Source: Algoriphagus sp. (GTDB taxonomy: Bacteria; Bacteroidota; Bacteroidia; Cytophagales; Cyclobacteriaceae). From it: a DNA stretch of 64,000 nucleotides. The notes under the pieces are model-generated. The model made no database searches and was not told the DNA's origin. It saw only the letters and a list, made by a program, of their open reading frames with translations. Below, piece after piece: positions 23,089 to 32,319 of the stretch. The stretch covers positions 1-64,000 of the forward strand of contig JAGXQZ010000049.1 of the NCBI GenBank assembly GCA_018336015.1, given 5' to 3'. The position numbers were made by a program, and so were the translations under genes. Numbering within the stretch: position 1 is the first letter of the stretch; each line of letters begins with the position of its first letter.

Positions 23089-24282
23089 ATGAAAAAAGTC
23101 GTTTTAGCGTACAGCGGAGGTCTTGACACGACATTTTGCGCCTTGCATTTGACCAAAGATCTGGGCTACGAAGTCCATGCAGCCATAGTAAATACAGGAG
23201 GATTTTCTTCCCAAGAATTGAAAACCATCGAAGAGCGCGCAAAAACGCTCGGCGTATCTTCTTTCACGATTTTGGATGTGGTAGATTATTACTACGAGTC
23301 CGTGATTAAATATTTGGTTTTCGGCAATGTGCTGAAAAATTCCACTTATCCCCTTTCTGTTTCTGCCGAGCGAATCGTTCAGGCTAAATCTTTAGCGGAA
23401 TACGCGAAATCCATTGGTGCCAAAGCAGTAGCCCACGGATCTACCGGTGCAGGAAATGATCAGGTGCGTTTTGATATGATTTTTCAAACCATCGTGCCGG
23501 ATATTGAAATCATCACACCTATCCGGGATTTGAAACTTTCCCGTCAGGAAGAAATCGAGTACCTCAAAAAGCATGGTGTTTCCATGAATTTTGAGAAGGC
23601 CGCTTATTCGATCAACAAAGGAATCTGGGGTACTTCCGTAGGAGGAAAAGAAACCCTGACCTCTTCCGAATACCTTCCTGAGGAAGCTTGGCCTACTCAA
23701 GTATCTGAACACGAGCCAAAAGAAATCAAATTGACCTTTGCTCAAGGCGAATTGAAAGGTGTAAACGGAGTAAGCTATGAAAATCCGGTGGATGCTATCC
23801 TGAAAGTTCAGGAATTGGCGGCTCCTTTTGGAATCGGTCGGGATATTCACGTGGGTGATACGATCATCGGCATCAAAGGCCGCGTAGGATTTGAAGCGGC
23901 TGCACCGATTATCATCATCAAAGCCCATCAGTTGTTGGAAAAACACACCTTGACCAAGTGGCAGATGTTCTGGAAAAATCAGCAGGCTGAATTCTACGGA
24001 AATCACCTCCATGAAGGTCATTACCTCGATCCGGTGATGAGAAATCTGGAGGCTTTCTTGGCAAGTACCCAAGAGTTTGTTTCCGGTGATGTTCGTGTAT
24101 TGCTTCAGCCTTACCGTTTCACCTTACTTGGAATTCATTCCGAGCATGATTTGATGTCTTCCAAGTTTGGAAGCTATGGAGAAATGAACAAAGGCTACAC
24201 AGGAGAAGATGTGAAAGGATTTACCCGAATCTTGGGTAACCAAACTGCCATCTTCCACAAAGTCAACAGCGGAAATGACTAA
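23089..24282 (+). CDS. argG: Argininosuccinate synthase
   Basis: Joins citrulline and aspartate with ATP to form argininosuccinate, the penultimate step of arginine synthesis. The PP-loop ATP motif AYSGGLDTT lies at residues 7-15. Further landmarks are GSTGAGNDQVRF and the GIWGTSVGGKE segment. 397 aa from the ATG at 23089; an in-frame extension back to 22975 overlaps the GNAT gene and was rejected. It starts 38 bases after the GNAT stop, and its stop overlaps argC by 8 bases. Confidence 0.96.
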   Translation: MKKVVLAYSGGLDTTFCALHLTKDLGYEVHAAIVNTGGFSSQELKTIEERAKTLGVSSFTILDVVDYYYESVIKYLVFGNVLKNSTYPLSVSAERIVQAKSLAEYAKSIGAKAVAHGSTGAGNDQVRFDMIFQTIVPDIEIITPIRDLKLSRQEEIEYLKKHGVSMNFEKAAYSINKGIWGTSVGGKETLTSSEYLPEEAWPTQVSEHEPKEIKLTFAQGELKGVNGVSYENPVDAILKVQELAAPFGIGRDIHVGDTIIGIKGRVGFEAAAPIIIIKAHQLLEKHTLTKWQMFWKNQQAEFYGNHLHEGHYLDPVMRNLEAFLASTQEFVSGDVRVLLQPYRFTLLGIHSEHDLMSSKFGSYGEMNKGYTGEDVKGFTRILGNQTAIFHKVNSGND

Positions 24283-25240
24283 GATCAAAACAGCGGTCAT
24301 TGGAGCGGCAGGCTACACCGGAGGCGAACTCCTCCGGATATTGGTTCATCATCCGGCGGTCGAACTGGTATGTGTCCACTCCAATAGTCAAAAAGGAAAA
24401 AAAGTCATCGAATCACATCCGGATTTGATTGGAGATTGTGACTTGGTATTTACCGACGAAGTGCCTTCTGAAGTGGATGCAGTGTTTTTGGGCCTTCCCC
24501 ATGGAGAGACCAAAGGCTTTTTGGAAGCAAATCCCTTCTCTCCTGAAACGGTTATCATTGACCTTTCCACAGATTTCAGAGATGAATCGCACGGGTTCAT
24601 TTATGGCCTTCCTGAAGTAAACTCGGCAAAAATCAAAACCGCCAAGCGAATCGCCAACCCGGGTTGCTTTGCCACCGGAATTCAATTGGCATTGGCTCCG
24701 GCTATAGCTAAAGGTTGGATAAAAGACCAGGTACACATTAGTGGAATAACAGGTTCTACAGGTGCAGGAAAAAAGCTAGCTGAGACTTCCCATTTCAGCT
24801 ACCGAACAGGCAACATGTCGGTTTACAAGCTTTTCACCCATCAGCATCTCAAGGAAATCAAGCAGACATTCAGGCAATTGAATTCTGACTTTGGGTCAGA
24901 ACTCTTGTTTGTGCCTTATCGGGGTAATTTCTCTCGTGGGATTTGGGTCACGGCTTATTTTCCTTTTGAAGGATCCGAAGCCGAGGCAGTGGCAGCTTAT
25001 CAGGAATTCTATCAGGATGCGGCTTTTACGTTCGTGTCCACTCAGGATATCGACTTGAAGCAAGCAGTCAATACCAATAAGTGCATTCTATTTGTCCAAA
25101 AAGAAGCCGGACAATTGGTCATTTATTCAGCGATTGACAACCTGCTCAAAGGTGCTTCCGGTCAGGCCGTGCAAAACTTCAATTTGGCCTTTGGACTGGA
25201 AGAGAAGTTGGGACTCAATCTTAAATCAATAGCTTTCTGA
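24275..25240 (+). CDS. argC: N-acyl-gamma-glutamyl-phosphate reductase
   Basis: NADPH-dependent reduction of N-acylglutamyl phosphate to the semialdehyde. The Rossmann motif IGAAGYTGGELLR is at residues 9-21, and the catalytic Cys is in NPGCFATG (C131). The 321-aa length is normal. It overlaps argG by 8 bases, implying coupling. Whether the acyl group is acetyl or succinyl cannot be told from this enzyme alone. Confidence 0.95.
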   Translation: MTKIKTAVIGAAGYTGGELLRILVHHPAVELVCVHSNSQKGKKVIESHPDLIGDCDLVFTDEVPSEVDAVFLGLPHGETKGFLEANPFSPETVIIDLSTDFRDESHGFIYGLPEVNSAKIKTAKRIANPGCFATGIQLALAPAIAKGWIKDQVHISGITGSTGAGKKLAETSHFSYRTGNMSVYKLFTHQHLKEIKQTFRQLNSDFGSELLFVPYRGNFSRGIWVTAYFPFEGSEAEAVAAYQEFYQDAAFTFVSTQDIDLKQAVNTNKCILFVQKEAGQLVIYSAIDNLLKGASGQAVQNFNLAFGLEEKLGLNLKSIAF

Positions 25241-25244
25241 TTTC

Positions 25245-25300
25245 GGAAATGGGATTTCGGATTTCGGACCAACCGAAATCATACATCCGAAATTCGAAAT
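25245..25300. repeat. Intergenic ATTTCGG-type palindromic repeat inside the arginine operon
   Basis: The 87-base gap between argC and argD holds ATTTCGG units (gATTTCGGaaatggg, ATTTCGG-ATTTCGG) followed by their complements (CCGAAATcata, atCCGAAATTCGAAAT). The pieces form a long imperfect hairpin. Related sequence is found at 62700-62745. Confidence 0.55.
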
Positions 25301-25327
25301 AAATCAAGCAGTAAATCGTAATTCCCC

Positions 25328-26461
25328 ATGAATCTTTTCGACGTATATCCCCTCATTCCCGTCACCATTGAACGCGCAGAAGGCTGTCGGCTTTGGGACG
25401 ATCAGGGGCAAGAATATTTGGATCTCTATGGAGGTCACGCAGTAATTTCCATCGGTCATACGCATCCGCATTACGTGAAGCGAATCAAAGATCAACTGGA
25501 CAAAATCGCTTTTTACTCCAACTCAGTTGAGATTCCAATTCAGCAAGAGTTGGCCCAAAAACTAGGACACCTCTCCTGCCTACATGACTACCAGCTTTTC
25601 TTGGTCAACTCAGGGGCAGAAGCCAATGAAAATGCCATTAAAATGGCCTCGTTTGCTTCTGGCAAGTCTGGTTTCATCGCATTTTCAGGCGCTTTCCATG
25701 GCCGAACTTCCGGCGCCGTGGCTTTGACAGACAATCCGAAAATCGTAGCTCCATGCAATGCTCGAGAAGATTTTCACATCCTTCCTTGGGGTGATATCGA
25801 TGCGGTAGAAGAAGCGCTGAAGTCCAATACCATCGCAGGCATCATCATTGAGGGAATTCAAGGGGTGGGTGGAATTCAGGTTCCCGAACCAGATTTTCTC
25901 CGTGGTATTTCCTCTTTGGCTAAGAAATACGAAGCCAAATTAATCCTCGATGAGGTGCAATCCGGCTATGGCCGTACGGGTCGTTTCTTTGCCCATCAGT
26001 GGGTCGATGGCATCATGCCTGACCTGATTACGATGGCCAAAGGCATGGGCAATGGATTCCCCATCGGTGGTCTGTTGATTGCTCCGGAGTTCAAAGCGAG
26101 CTATGGCTTGTTGGGCACCACCTTTGGAGGGAATCATTTGGCTTGCGCGGCGGGATTGGCAGTGTTGGAGGTTTTGGAGCAAGAAAATCTGCAAGCCAAA
26201 GCATTGGAGCTAGGAGATCGTTTGATCGAGGAATTGAAAACCATTCCGGGAATCATTGAGGTTCGAGGAAAAGGGTTGATGATCGGGATTGACCTAGATC
26301 GGGATGCGGGTCCTGTCCGCAATGAATTGGTCAAAAAATACCACATGTTCACCGGTTCGGCTGCCGGAAAACAGACAATACGTCTGCTCCCACCTTTGTC
26401 TGTCGAATGGAATCAGTTAAATTCGTTCTTGACCGCTTTGAAGGAAATTCTAGCCAATTGA
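25328..26461 (+). CDS. argD: N-acylornithine aminotransferase
   Basis: PLP-dependent transaminase converting the N-acylglutamate semialdehyde to N-acylornithine. The PLP Lys is K238 in TMAKGMGNGFPIGG, the Asp in LILDEVQSG is D208, and the phosphate cup is NSGAEANE (94-101). 377 aa, slightly shorter than E. coli ArgD (about 406). Fourth gene of the arginine operon, separated from argC by the palindromic repeat, so an mRNA processing point here is possible. Confidence 0.94.
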   Translation: MNLFDVYPLIPVTIERAEGCRLWDDQGQEYLDLYGGHAVISIGHTHPHYVKRIKDQLDKIAFYSNSVEIPIQQELAQKLGHLSCLHDYQLFLVNSGAEANENAIKMASFASGKSGFIAFSGAFHGRTSGAVALTDNPKIVAPCNAREDFHILPWGDIDAVEEALKSNTIAGIIIEGIQGVGGIQVPEPDFLRGISSLAKKYEAKLILDEVQSGYGRTGRFFAHQWVDGIMPDLITMAKGMGNGFPIGGLLIAPEFKASYGLLGTTFGGNHLACAAGLAVLEVLEQENLQAKALELGDRLIEELKTIPGIIEVRGKGLMIGIDLDRDAGPVRNELVKKYHMFTGSAAGKQTIRLLPPLSVEWNQLNSFLTALKEILAN

Positions 26462-26489
26462 GTTTCTCGGAGCCAATTCAACCCACTAC

Positions 26490-27434
26490 ATGAAGTACTT
26501 CACCCAATTTGAATCCAAAGAGCTAGGTCAGGAATTGATCGATTTGGCTCTCGCCTATAAAGCCAATCCACGTCTTGACCAAGCCAAAGGCCAAGGCAAG
26601 CGTGTCGGTTGTATTTTCCTCAATCCTTCTCTCAGAACACGAGTTTCTACTCAAATCGCTGCCCAAAATCTGGGCATGGAAGCCATGGTGCTCAACATGG
26701 ACAAGGAAGGTTGGGCCCTAGAGATGCAGGAAGGTGCCATCATGAACAAAGGCACAGTGGAGCATATCAAAGATGCTGCAGGAGTCTTGGGTTCCTATTT
26801 TGACATTTTAGCGATCCGTGCATTTCCTTCTCTGACCAACAAAGAAGAAGATATGACGGACTTCATCTTTGGTCAATTCATCAAATACAGCGGAATTCCC
26901 GTGGTAAGTTTGGAATCGGCTACCCGACATCCTTTGCAAAGTTTAGCCGATCAGATCACCATTCAGGAGCATTTGATAGGGAAAAAGAAACCAAAAGTAG
27001 TTCTTACCTGGGGGCCTCATATCAAATCTATTCCACATGCCGTGGCCAACAGCTTTGCCGAATGGTCACTTGGAATGGGACATGACCTCACGATCACCCA
27101 TCCCGAAGGCTACGAACTCCATGAGTCTTTCACCGCGGGTGCTACCATCGAATACGATCAAAGCAAAGCCCTTCAGGATGCTGATTTTGTGTATGTTAAA
27201 AACTGGTCGGCTTTTAATGAGTATGGGAAAATCTTATGCACAGATTCCCGCTGGATGCTGACAGAGGATCACTTTAAAAATGCATCTAACGGTAAGGTAA
27301 TGCATTGCTTACCGGTGAGAAGAAACCTCGAGCTTTCTGATGAAATCTTAGACGGCTCCCGCTCTTTGGTACAAAAGCAAGCTGAAAACAGAATCTACGC
27401 TGCACAGGCAGTACTCAGCAAAATACTCGGTTAA
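26490..27434 (+). CDS. argF': N-succinyl/N-acetylornithine carbamoyltransferase (ArgF')
   Basis: Carbamoylates an N-acylated ornithine instead of ornithine, as in Bacteroides fragilis SOTCase and Xanthomonas AOTCase. The carbamoyl-phosphate motif is NPSLRTRVST (45-54; ordinary OTCases have S-x-R-T-R). HPLQSLADQ (147-155) and HCLPVRRN are also present. 314 aa. The specificity position, Glu in acetyl enzymes and Pro90 in the B. fragilis succinyl enzyme, appears to be V90 in KGTVEHI. Published swaps of that Glu to small or hydrophobic residues gave succinylornithine activity, so the succinyl form is more likely. This is an inference from alignment by eye. Confidence 0.9.
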   Translation: MKYFTQFESKELGQELIDLALAYKANPRLDQAKGQGKRVGCIFLNPSLRTRVSTQIAAQNLGMEAMVLNMDKEGWALEMQEGAIMNKGTVEHIKDAAGVLGSYFDILAIRAFPSLTNKEEDMTDFIFGQFIKYSGIPVVSLESATRHPLQSLADQITIQEHLIGKKKPKVVLTWGPHIKSIPHAVANSFAEWSLGMGHDLTITHPEGYELHESFTAGATIEYDQSKALQDADFVYVKNWSAFNEYGKILCTDSRWMLTEDHFKNASNGKVMHCLPVRRNLELSDEILDGSRSLVQKQAENRIYAAQAVLSKILG

Positions 27435-27455
27435 CCTTTTTTAGCTCCCAAACCT

Positions 27456-28256
27456 ATGAAGATTTCAATTATCAAAATCGGAGGAAACGTCATCGACTTC
27501 CCGGAGAAGCTGGATGAGTTTTTGGCCCTTTTCGCCAAGTTTCCCGGGCATAAAATTCTCATTCATGGAGGAGGTGTGTTGGCTTCCCGATTTGGAGAAA
27601 GTATGGGGGTGATGCCGGAAATGGTCGATGGTCGACGAATTACGGACAAGGATACCCTGGACATCGTAACGATGGTCTATGCGGGTCTGATCAATAAGAA
27701 CATTGTGGCCAAACTTCAGGCTTTGAAAGTGAATGCCATCGGTATGACCGGTGCGGACGGAAACCTCATTCGATCAATTAAGCGGCCGGTTAAGGGGATT
27801 GATTATGGGTTTGTAGGAGATATTCAGGAGATCAACACCGAATTGGTGGATACCCTTCTCAGTGCGGGACTTCAACCGGTGGTCAATGCCATTACCCATG
27901 ACAAAAAAGGCCAATTACTCAATACTAACGCAGATTCCATTGCCTCGGCTTTGGCGACCAGTCTGGCAAAAGATCACCATGTCAACCTTTACTTTTGCTT
28001 CAATAAAGCTGGGGTATTGATTGATGAGAAAAATGAAAATTCAATCATCCCACTGATCAATGAGGATATTTATGCCGAATTGAGAAAGGAAGATGTGATT
28101 CATTCCGGAATGATTCCCAAGCTGGACAATGCCTTTGAGGCCTTGAAAAAAGGGGTACATCATGTGTGGATAGGAAAAGCTGAAAATCTCCTTTTGGCTG
28201 CCAAAGGAAAAAAATCCGGAACCATCATCGAGCGTCAACGATACGATTTGTACTGA
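27456..28256 (+). CDS. argB: N-acylglutamate kinase
   Basis: Amino acid kinase fold enzyme that phosphorylates N-acylglutamate. The N-terminal KIGGNVID (7-14) and HGGG motif (LIHGGGVLA, about 36-44) position ATP and substrate; the NTNADSIASALA segment is typical. 266 aa, normal length. No N-terminal helix of the arginine-inhibited hexameric form is present, so strong arginine feedback is not expected. The stop overlaps the next start by one base (TGATG). Confidence 0.94.
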   Translation: MKISIIKIGGNVIDFPEKLDEFLALFAKFPGHKILIHGGGVLASRFGESMGVMPEMVDGRRITDKDTLDIVTMVYAGLINKNIVAKLQALKVNAIGMTGADGNLIRSIKRPVKGIDYGFVGDIQEINTELVDTLLSAGLQPVVNAITHDKKGQLLNTNADSIASALATSLAKDHHVNLYFCFNKAGVLIDEKNENSIIPLINEDIYAELRKEDVIHSGMIPKLDNAFEALKKGVHHVWIGKAENLLLAAKGKKSGTIIERQRYDLY

Positions 28257-29326
28257 TGGAAGATTTGAAAAGATTGTTTGATGATGCGGTAGATCTTCTG
28301 GAAAAGTTGATTTCCACTTCTTCCTTTTCCAAAGAAGAAAAAGAAACCGGTGATCTCATCGAGCAGTTTTTAAAGGAAAAAGGAGTAGAAACCCATCGCA
28401 GCGGAAACAACGTTTGGGCTTTTGCATCTGAATACAATCCTGTTTTACCAACAGTTTGGCTTAACTCCCACCACGACACCGTCAAGCCGAATTCTGGCTA
28501 TACCAAAGATCCCTTTATCCCGATCGTAGAAGACGGGAAGCTTTTTGGCCTCGGGTCAAATGACGCCGGCGGCCCCTTGGTGTCGCTCTTGGCCACCTTT
28601 TGCCATTTTATAGGAAAAGACCTACCCTTCAACTTGTTGATTATAGCTTCTGCGGAAGAAGAAATCTCCGGTCAAAACGGTATTGCTTCCCTCATTTCTC
28701 AGCTTCCCGAAGCTGAATTGGCCATTGTTGGAGAACCTACGCAGATGCGATTGGCAGTTGCAGAAAAAGGTTTACTTGTCGTCGATGCCAAAATTCACGG
28801 CAAAGCAGGTCACGCCGCAAGAGAAGAAGGAATCAATGCCATCTATCTGGCTTTGGAGGATTTGGAAGAAATCCGAAACTTCCAATTCAGCAAAACCTCC
28901 CCATTTCTCGGTCGCACCAAAGTCACTTGTACGGTGATTAAAGCCGGGCAGCAGCACAACGTAGTTCCTGACCTTTGCGAATATGTACTGGACGTCAGAG
29001 TAACCGATGCTTATACGTTGGAAGAAGCATTGGAAGAACTGCGGGATATTCTCAAAGCTGAATTAACTCCCCGCTCGCTTCGTCTTCAATCTTCGCATTT
29101 ACCCAATGATCACTTAATGTATCGCGTGGCGGATGCTTTGGACTTGGAGACCTTTGGCAGCCCTACCCTCTCGGACCAAGCCTTGATTCCCTACCCTTCG
29201 GTCAAAATCGGCCCAGGAGACTCGGCCCGTTCGCATACCGCAGACGAATACATTTACCTGGAAGAAATTAAATCCGGTATCCAAGGTTATATCTCCATTA
29301 TCAATCACTACGCAGCACTCAGCTAA
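28256..29326 (+). CDS. argE: N-acylornithine/N-acylcitrulline deacylase, M20 family
   Basis: Zinc metallopeptidase-fold amidohydrolase that removes the acyl group, probably from N-acylcitrulline here because carbamoylation precedes deacylation in this pathway variant. Metal ligands and catalytic residues are H72 and D74 (SHHDTV), D103 (GSNDAGG), and E134-E135 (SAEEE). The dimerisation insert follows (HGKAGHAAREEG). 356 aa. Fused to argB by a one-base stop/start overlap. The presence of a deacylase and absence of ArgJ means the linear rather than cyclic pathway. Confidence 0.9.
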   Translation: MEDLKRLFDDAVDLLEKLISTSSFSKEEKETGDLIEQFLKEKGVETHRSGNNVWAFASEYNPVLPTVWLNSHHDTVKPNSGYTKDPFIPIVEDGKLFGLGSNDAGGPLVSLLATFCHFIGKDLPFNLLIIASAEEEISGQNGIASLISQLPEAELAIVGEPTQMRLAVAEKGLLVVDAKIHGKAGHAAREEGINAIYLALEDLEEIRNFQFSKTSPFLGRTKVTCTVIKAGQQHNVVPDLCEYVLDVRVTDAYTLEEALEELRDILKAELTPRSLRLQSSHLPNDHLMYRVADALDLETFGSPTLSDQALIPYPSVKIGPGDSARSHTADEYIYLEEIKSGIQGYISIINHYAALS

Positions 29327-29336
29327 CCTTTGAATC

Positions 29337-30671
29337 ATGAAAATCTGGCAAAAAGCTACCGATAGCAAAAAAGAAGTCGAACAATTTACCATCGGTCGTG
29401 ATCCGGAATTTGATATTCTTCTCGCACCGTATGATGTTCTAGGATCGATGGCCCATGCGCATATGCTTGCCAAAATTGGTCTGTTGACTCAAGAGGACAA
29501 TTTGATCCTCCAGAAAGGATTGAAAGAAATCTATTTCGAAATCGAAAAGGGTCAGTTTCAAATCGCTGCGGGTGTGGAAGATGTTCATTCACAAGTAGAA
29601 TTTTTATTGACCGAGCGATATGGAGAGGTAGGGAAAAAGTTACACAGCGGAAGAAGCAGAAATGATCAGGTTTTGGTGGATCTGAAGCTGTATTACCGGG
29701 CTGCCATTCGGGAGATTCTTGAAGAAACTCAGACCCTTTTTGACTTGCTGATTTCCTTGGCAGAAAAGCACAAAAACGATTTGATGCCAGGCTATACCCA
29801 TACCCAATTAGCCATGCCATCTTCTTTTGGATTGTGGTTTGGGTCATTTGCGGAAGGTCTCACGGAAGATCTAGGAATGCTGAAGGCAGCATTTGACCTG
29901 AGCAATAAAAACCCGTTGGGTTCTGCTGCGGGTTATGGGTCGAGTTTCCCCCTTGATCGAACTTTAACCACCGAGCTTTTGGGATTTGCTGATCTGCACC
30001 ACAATGTAATCAATGCCCAAAACAGCCGTGGAAAAACAGAAAGAACCCTAGCTTTTGCTTTGGCAGGTATCGCCGGAACGCTCAACAAACTGGCTACGGA
30101 TGTCTGCCTGTTTATGAATCAGCATTTTGCGTTCATTACCTTTCCTGACAATCTGACTACAGGAAGCAGCATTATGCCCCACAAGAAAAACCCGGATGTA
30201 TTTGAACTGATCCGGGCAAAAACCAATCAGATTCAGGCGGTGCCGACTGCTGTGTGCTTTCTTTTGACAAACATGAGTACAGGTTACCATCGGGATATGC
30301 AGCTGCTGAAGGAGGAGATTTTTCCTGCTTTTGATACGTTGAAGTCCTGTCTGAGCATGAGCACCTTTATGCTTAAAGAAATCAAAGTGAAGCAAAACAT
30401 CCTTCAAGATTCATTTTACAAGCATCTCTTTTCAGTCGAAGTAGTGAATGACCTCGTACTACAGGGTGTGCCTTTCCGAGATGCTTACAAAAAAGTGGGC
30501 CTGGATATCGAGGCGGGTCAATTTGCACCCGATCAGAGTCAAGTCAATCATTCCCATGAAGGAAGTATTGGAAACCTTTGTTTATCAGCAATAAAATCAA
30601 AAATGGCGACCCAGCTTTCTGACTTTGATTTCAAGAAAATAGATCGGGCATTTCAAGAATTACTCAAATAA
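29337..30671 (+). CDS. argH: Argininosuccinate lyase
   Basis: Splits argininosuccinate into arginine and fumarate; last enzyme of the pathway and last gene of the operon. The fumarase-superfamily signature GSSIMPHKKNPD is present near residue 278, with HSGRSRNDQV (about 102-111) and TGYHRDMQLLKE at other active-site points. 444 aa, normal. No clear terminator follows in the 106 bases before the SulP gene. Confidence 0.95.
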   Translation: MKIWQKATDSKKEVEQFTIGRDPEFDILLAPYDVLGSMAHAHMLAKIGLLTQEDNLILQKGLKEIYFEIEKGQFQIAAGVEDVHSQVEFLLTERYGEVGKKLHSGRSRNDQVLVDLKLYYRAAIREILEETQTLFDLLISLAEKHKNDLMPGYTHTQLAMPSSFGLWFGSFAEGLTEDLGMLKAAFDLSNKNPLGSAAGYGSSFPLDRTLTTELLGFADLHHNVINAQNSRGKTERTLAFALAGIAGTLNKLATDVCLFMNQHFAFITFPDNLTTGSSIMPHKKNPDVFELIRAKTNQIQAVPTAVCFLLTNMSTGYHRDMQLLKEEIFPAFDTLKSCLSMSTFMLKEIKVKQNILQDSFYKHLFSVEVVNDLVLQGVPFRDAYKKVGLDIEAGQFAPDQSQVNHSHEGSIGNLCLSAIKSKMATQLSDFDFKKIDRAFQELLK

Positions 30672-30777
30672 CTCGAGCAATTTAGCTAAAGGCAGAAATC
30701 TTAATTTTCATTTGTGAATTTTACCTTTATCTTAAAATGTTTTTATGATAAAAACTTCAGAGCAAGAGTAAACTTCT

Positions 30778-32319
30778 ATGAAAAGCCTTTTAGGTTCCAA
30801 TTTACGCTATGATCTTAAGGCCAGTTTGGTGGTCTTTTTGGTAGCACTTCCCCTTTGTTTAGGTATAGCCATCGCAAGTGGCGCTCCTCCTATGTCAGGT
30901 TTAATCGCAGGTATAGTTGGTGGAGTAATAGTGGGAGCCTTTTCCAAATCTCATGTGTCAGTCAGTGGTCCTGCTGCAGGCTTGACTGTCATTGTTTTGG
31001 ATTCCATTTCCAGTCTGGGAACATTTGAGCTTTTTCTGGGAGCGTTGGTGGCGGCAGGCTTGATCCAATTGATTTTAGGTTTTGCCAAGGCTGGAGTTTT
31101 GGGATACTATTTTCCTCATTCAGTCATCAAGGGAATGCTTACCGCCATTGGATTGATCTTGATTTTGAAGCAGATTCCACATGCGCTAGGCTATGACAAG
31201 GACTTCATAGGTGACTTTGCCTTTCAGCAGATGGATAAGCATAATTCCTTCACAGAGATTTATTATGCATTTCAGTATTACAGTCCAGGAGCTATCCCAA
31301 TTGTATTGATCGCTTTAGCCATTTTGATATTTTTTGAAAGACCTCAAGTCAAAAATCACAAACTGCTCGGAGCAGTACCGGGAGCATTATGGGCTGTTTT
31401 ATCTGGAATTTTATTGAATAGTTTATACGCTAAGGTTCAGCCTGATTGGCTATTGAAGGATGAACATTTGGTCTCAATTCCTTCTTTAACCAGTTTGAGT
31501 CAACTTCCTTCACTTCTCACTTTTCCCGACTTTGGGTTGATTGCCGATTCAGCTTTTTGGATTGTGGCCGTGACATTGGCTGTGATTGGAAGCATTGAAA
31601 CTTTACTATCCATAGAAGCAGGCGACAAAATGGATCCATACAAGCGGATCACACCTTCCAGCAAAGAATTGGTCGCTCAAGGAATTGGCAATACAATTTC
31701 GGGATTGATCGGTGGACTACCGGTGACAGCCGTGATCGTGAGAACATCCGCCAATATTGCCTCAGGAGCGCGGACGAAGCTTTCCGCGATTTTTCATGGT
31801 GTACTTTTAATGGTTTTAGTGTTGAGTATTCCAGGATTTTTGAACCAAATCCCTTTGAGTTGCCTTGCGGCTGTGCTTTTTATGGTAGGCTATAAACTTG
31901 CCAAACCTTCGATTTTTATTCATGAATTTGAAAAAGGATGGAACCAGTTTTTACCATTTATTTTCACAGTAATTGCCATTCTATTGACAGACCTGTTGGT
32001 GGGAATTGGTATTGGAATGGTGGTTGGGTTGTTTTTTGTAATGAAAACCAATTTTCAGCGATCCGTCACCGTTACAGAACTGAACGGCAACTACTTAGTC
32101 AAGCTTCAAAAAGATGTTTCTTTTCTCAATAAAGCGCCTTTGATGAAGGAATTGACTCAAATACCTGCAGGAAGCAATGTGATTCTGAATGCTTCAAAAG
32201 CGGTTTTTATCGATCATGATATTCAAGAAGTTTTGAATGATTTCATCGATTCAGCGCATACCAAAAATATCTCCATCACCATAGAAGGATACACCTATCA
32301 TTTAAGAAAAGTCCAATGA
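30778..32319 (+). CDS. SulP-family anion (probable bicarbonate) transporter
   Basis: A 513-aa inner-membrane permease of the SulP/SLC26 group with about 10-12 membrane helices. Family landmarks are LPLCLGIAIASGAPPMSGLIAGIVGG near the N-terminus, and VIGSIETLLSIEAGDKMDP, GNTISGLIGGLPVTAVIVRTSANI in the middle. The C-terminal region after about residue 430 is short and STAS-like (VNHIDHDIQEVL type: AVFIDHDIQEVLNDFIDSAH). It overlaps the carbonic anhydrase gene by 4 bases, so bicarbonate (or a proton-coupled anion) is the likely substrate. Confidence 0.88.
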   Translation: MKSLLGSNLRYDLKASLVVFLVALPLCLGIAIASGAPPMSGLIAGIVGGVIVGAFSKSHVSVSGPAAGLTVIVLDSISSLGTFELFLGALVAAGLIQLILGFAKAGVLGYYFPHSVIKGMLTAIGLILILKQIPHALGYDKDFIGDFAFQQMDKHNSFTEIYYAFQYYSPGAIPIVLIALAILIFFERPQVKNHKLLGAVPGALWAVLSGILLNSLYAKVQPDWLLKDEHLVSIPSLTSLSQLPSLLTFPDFGLIADSAFWIVAVTLAVIGSIETLLSIEAGDKMDPYKRITPSSKELVAQGIGNTISGLIGGLPVTAVIVRTSANIASGARTKLSAIFHGVLLMVLVLSIPGFLNQIPLSCLAAVLFMVGYKLAKPSIFIHEFEKGWNQFLPFIFTVIAILLTDLLVGIGIGMVVGLFFVMKTNFQRSVTVTELNGNYLVKLQKDVSFLNKAPLMKELTQIPAGSNVILNASKAVFIDHDIQEVLNDFIDSAHTKNISITIEGYTYHLRKVQ

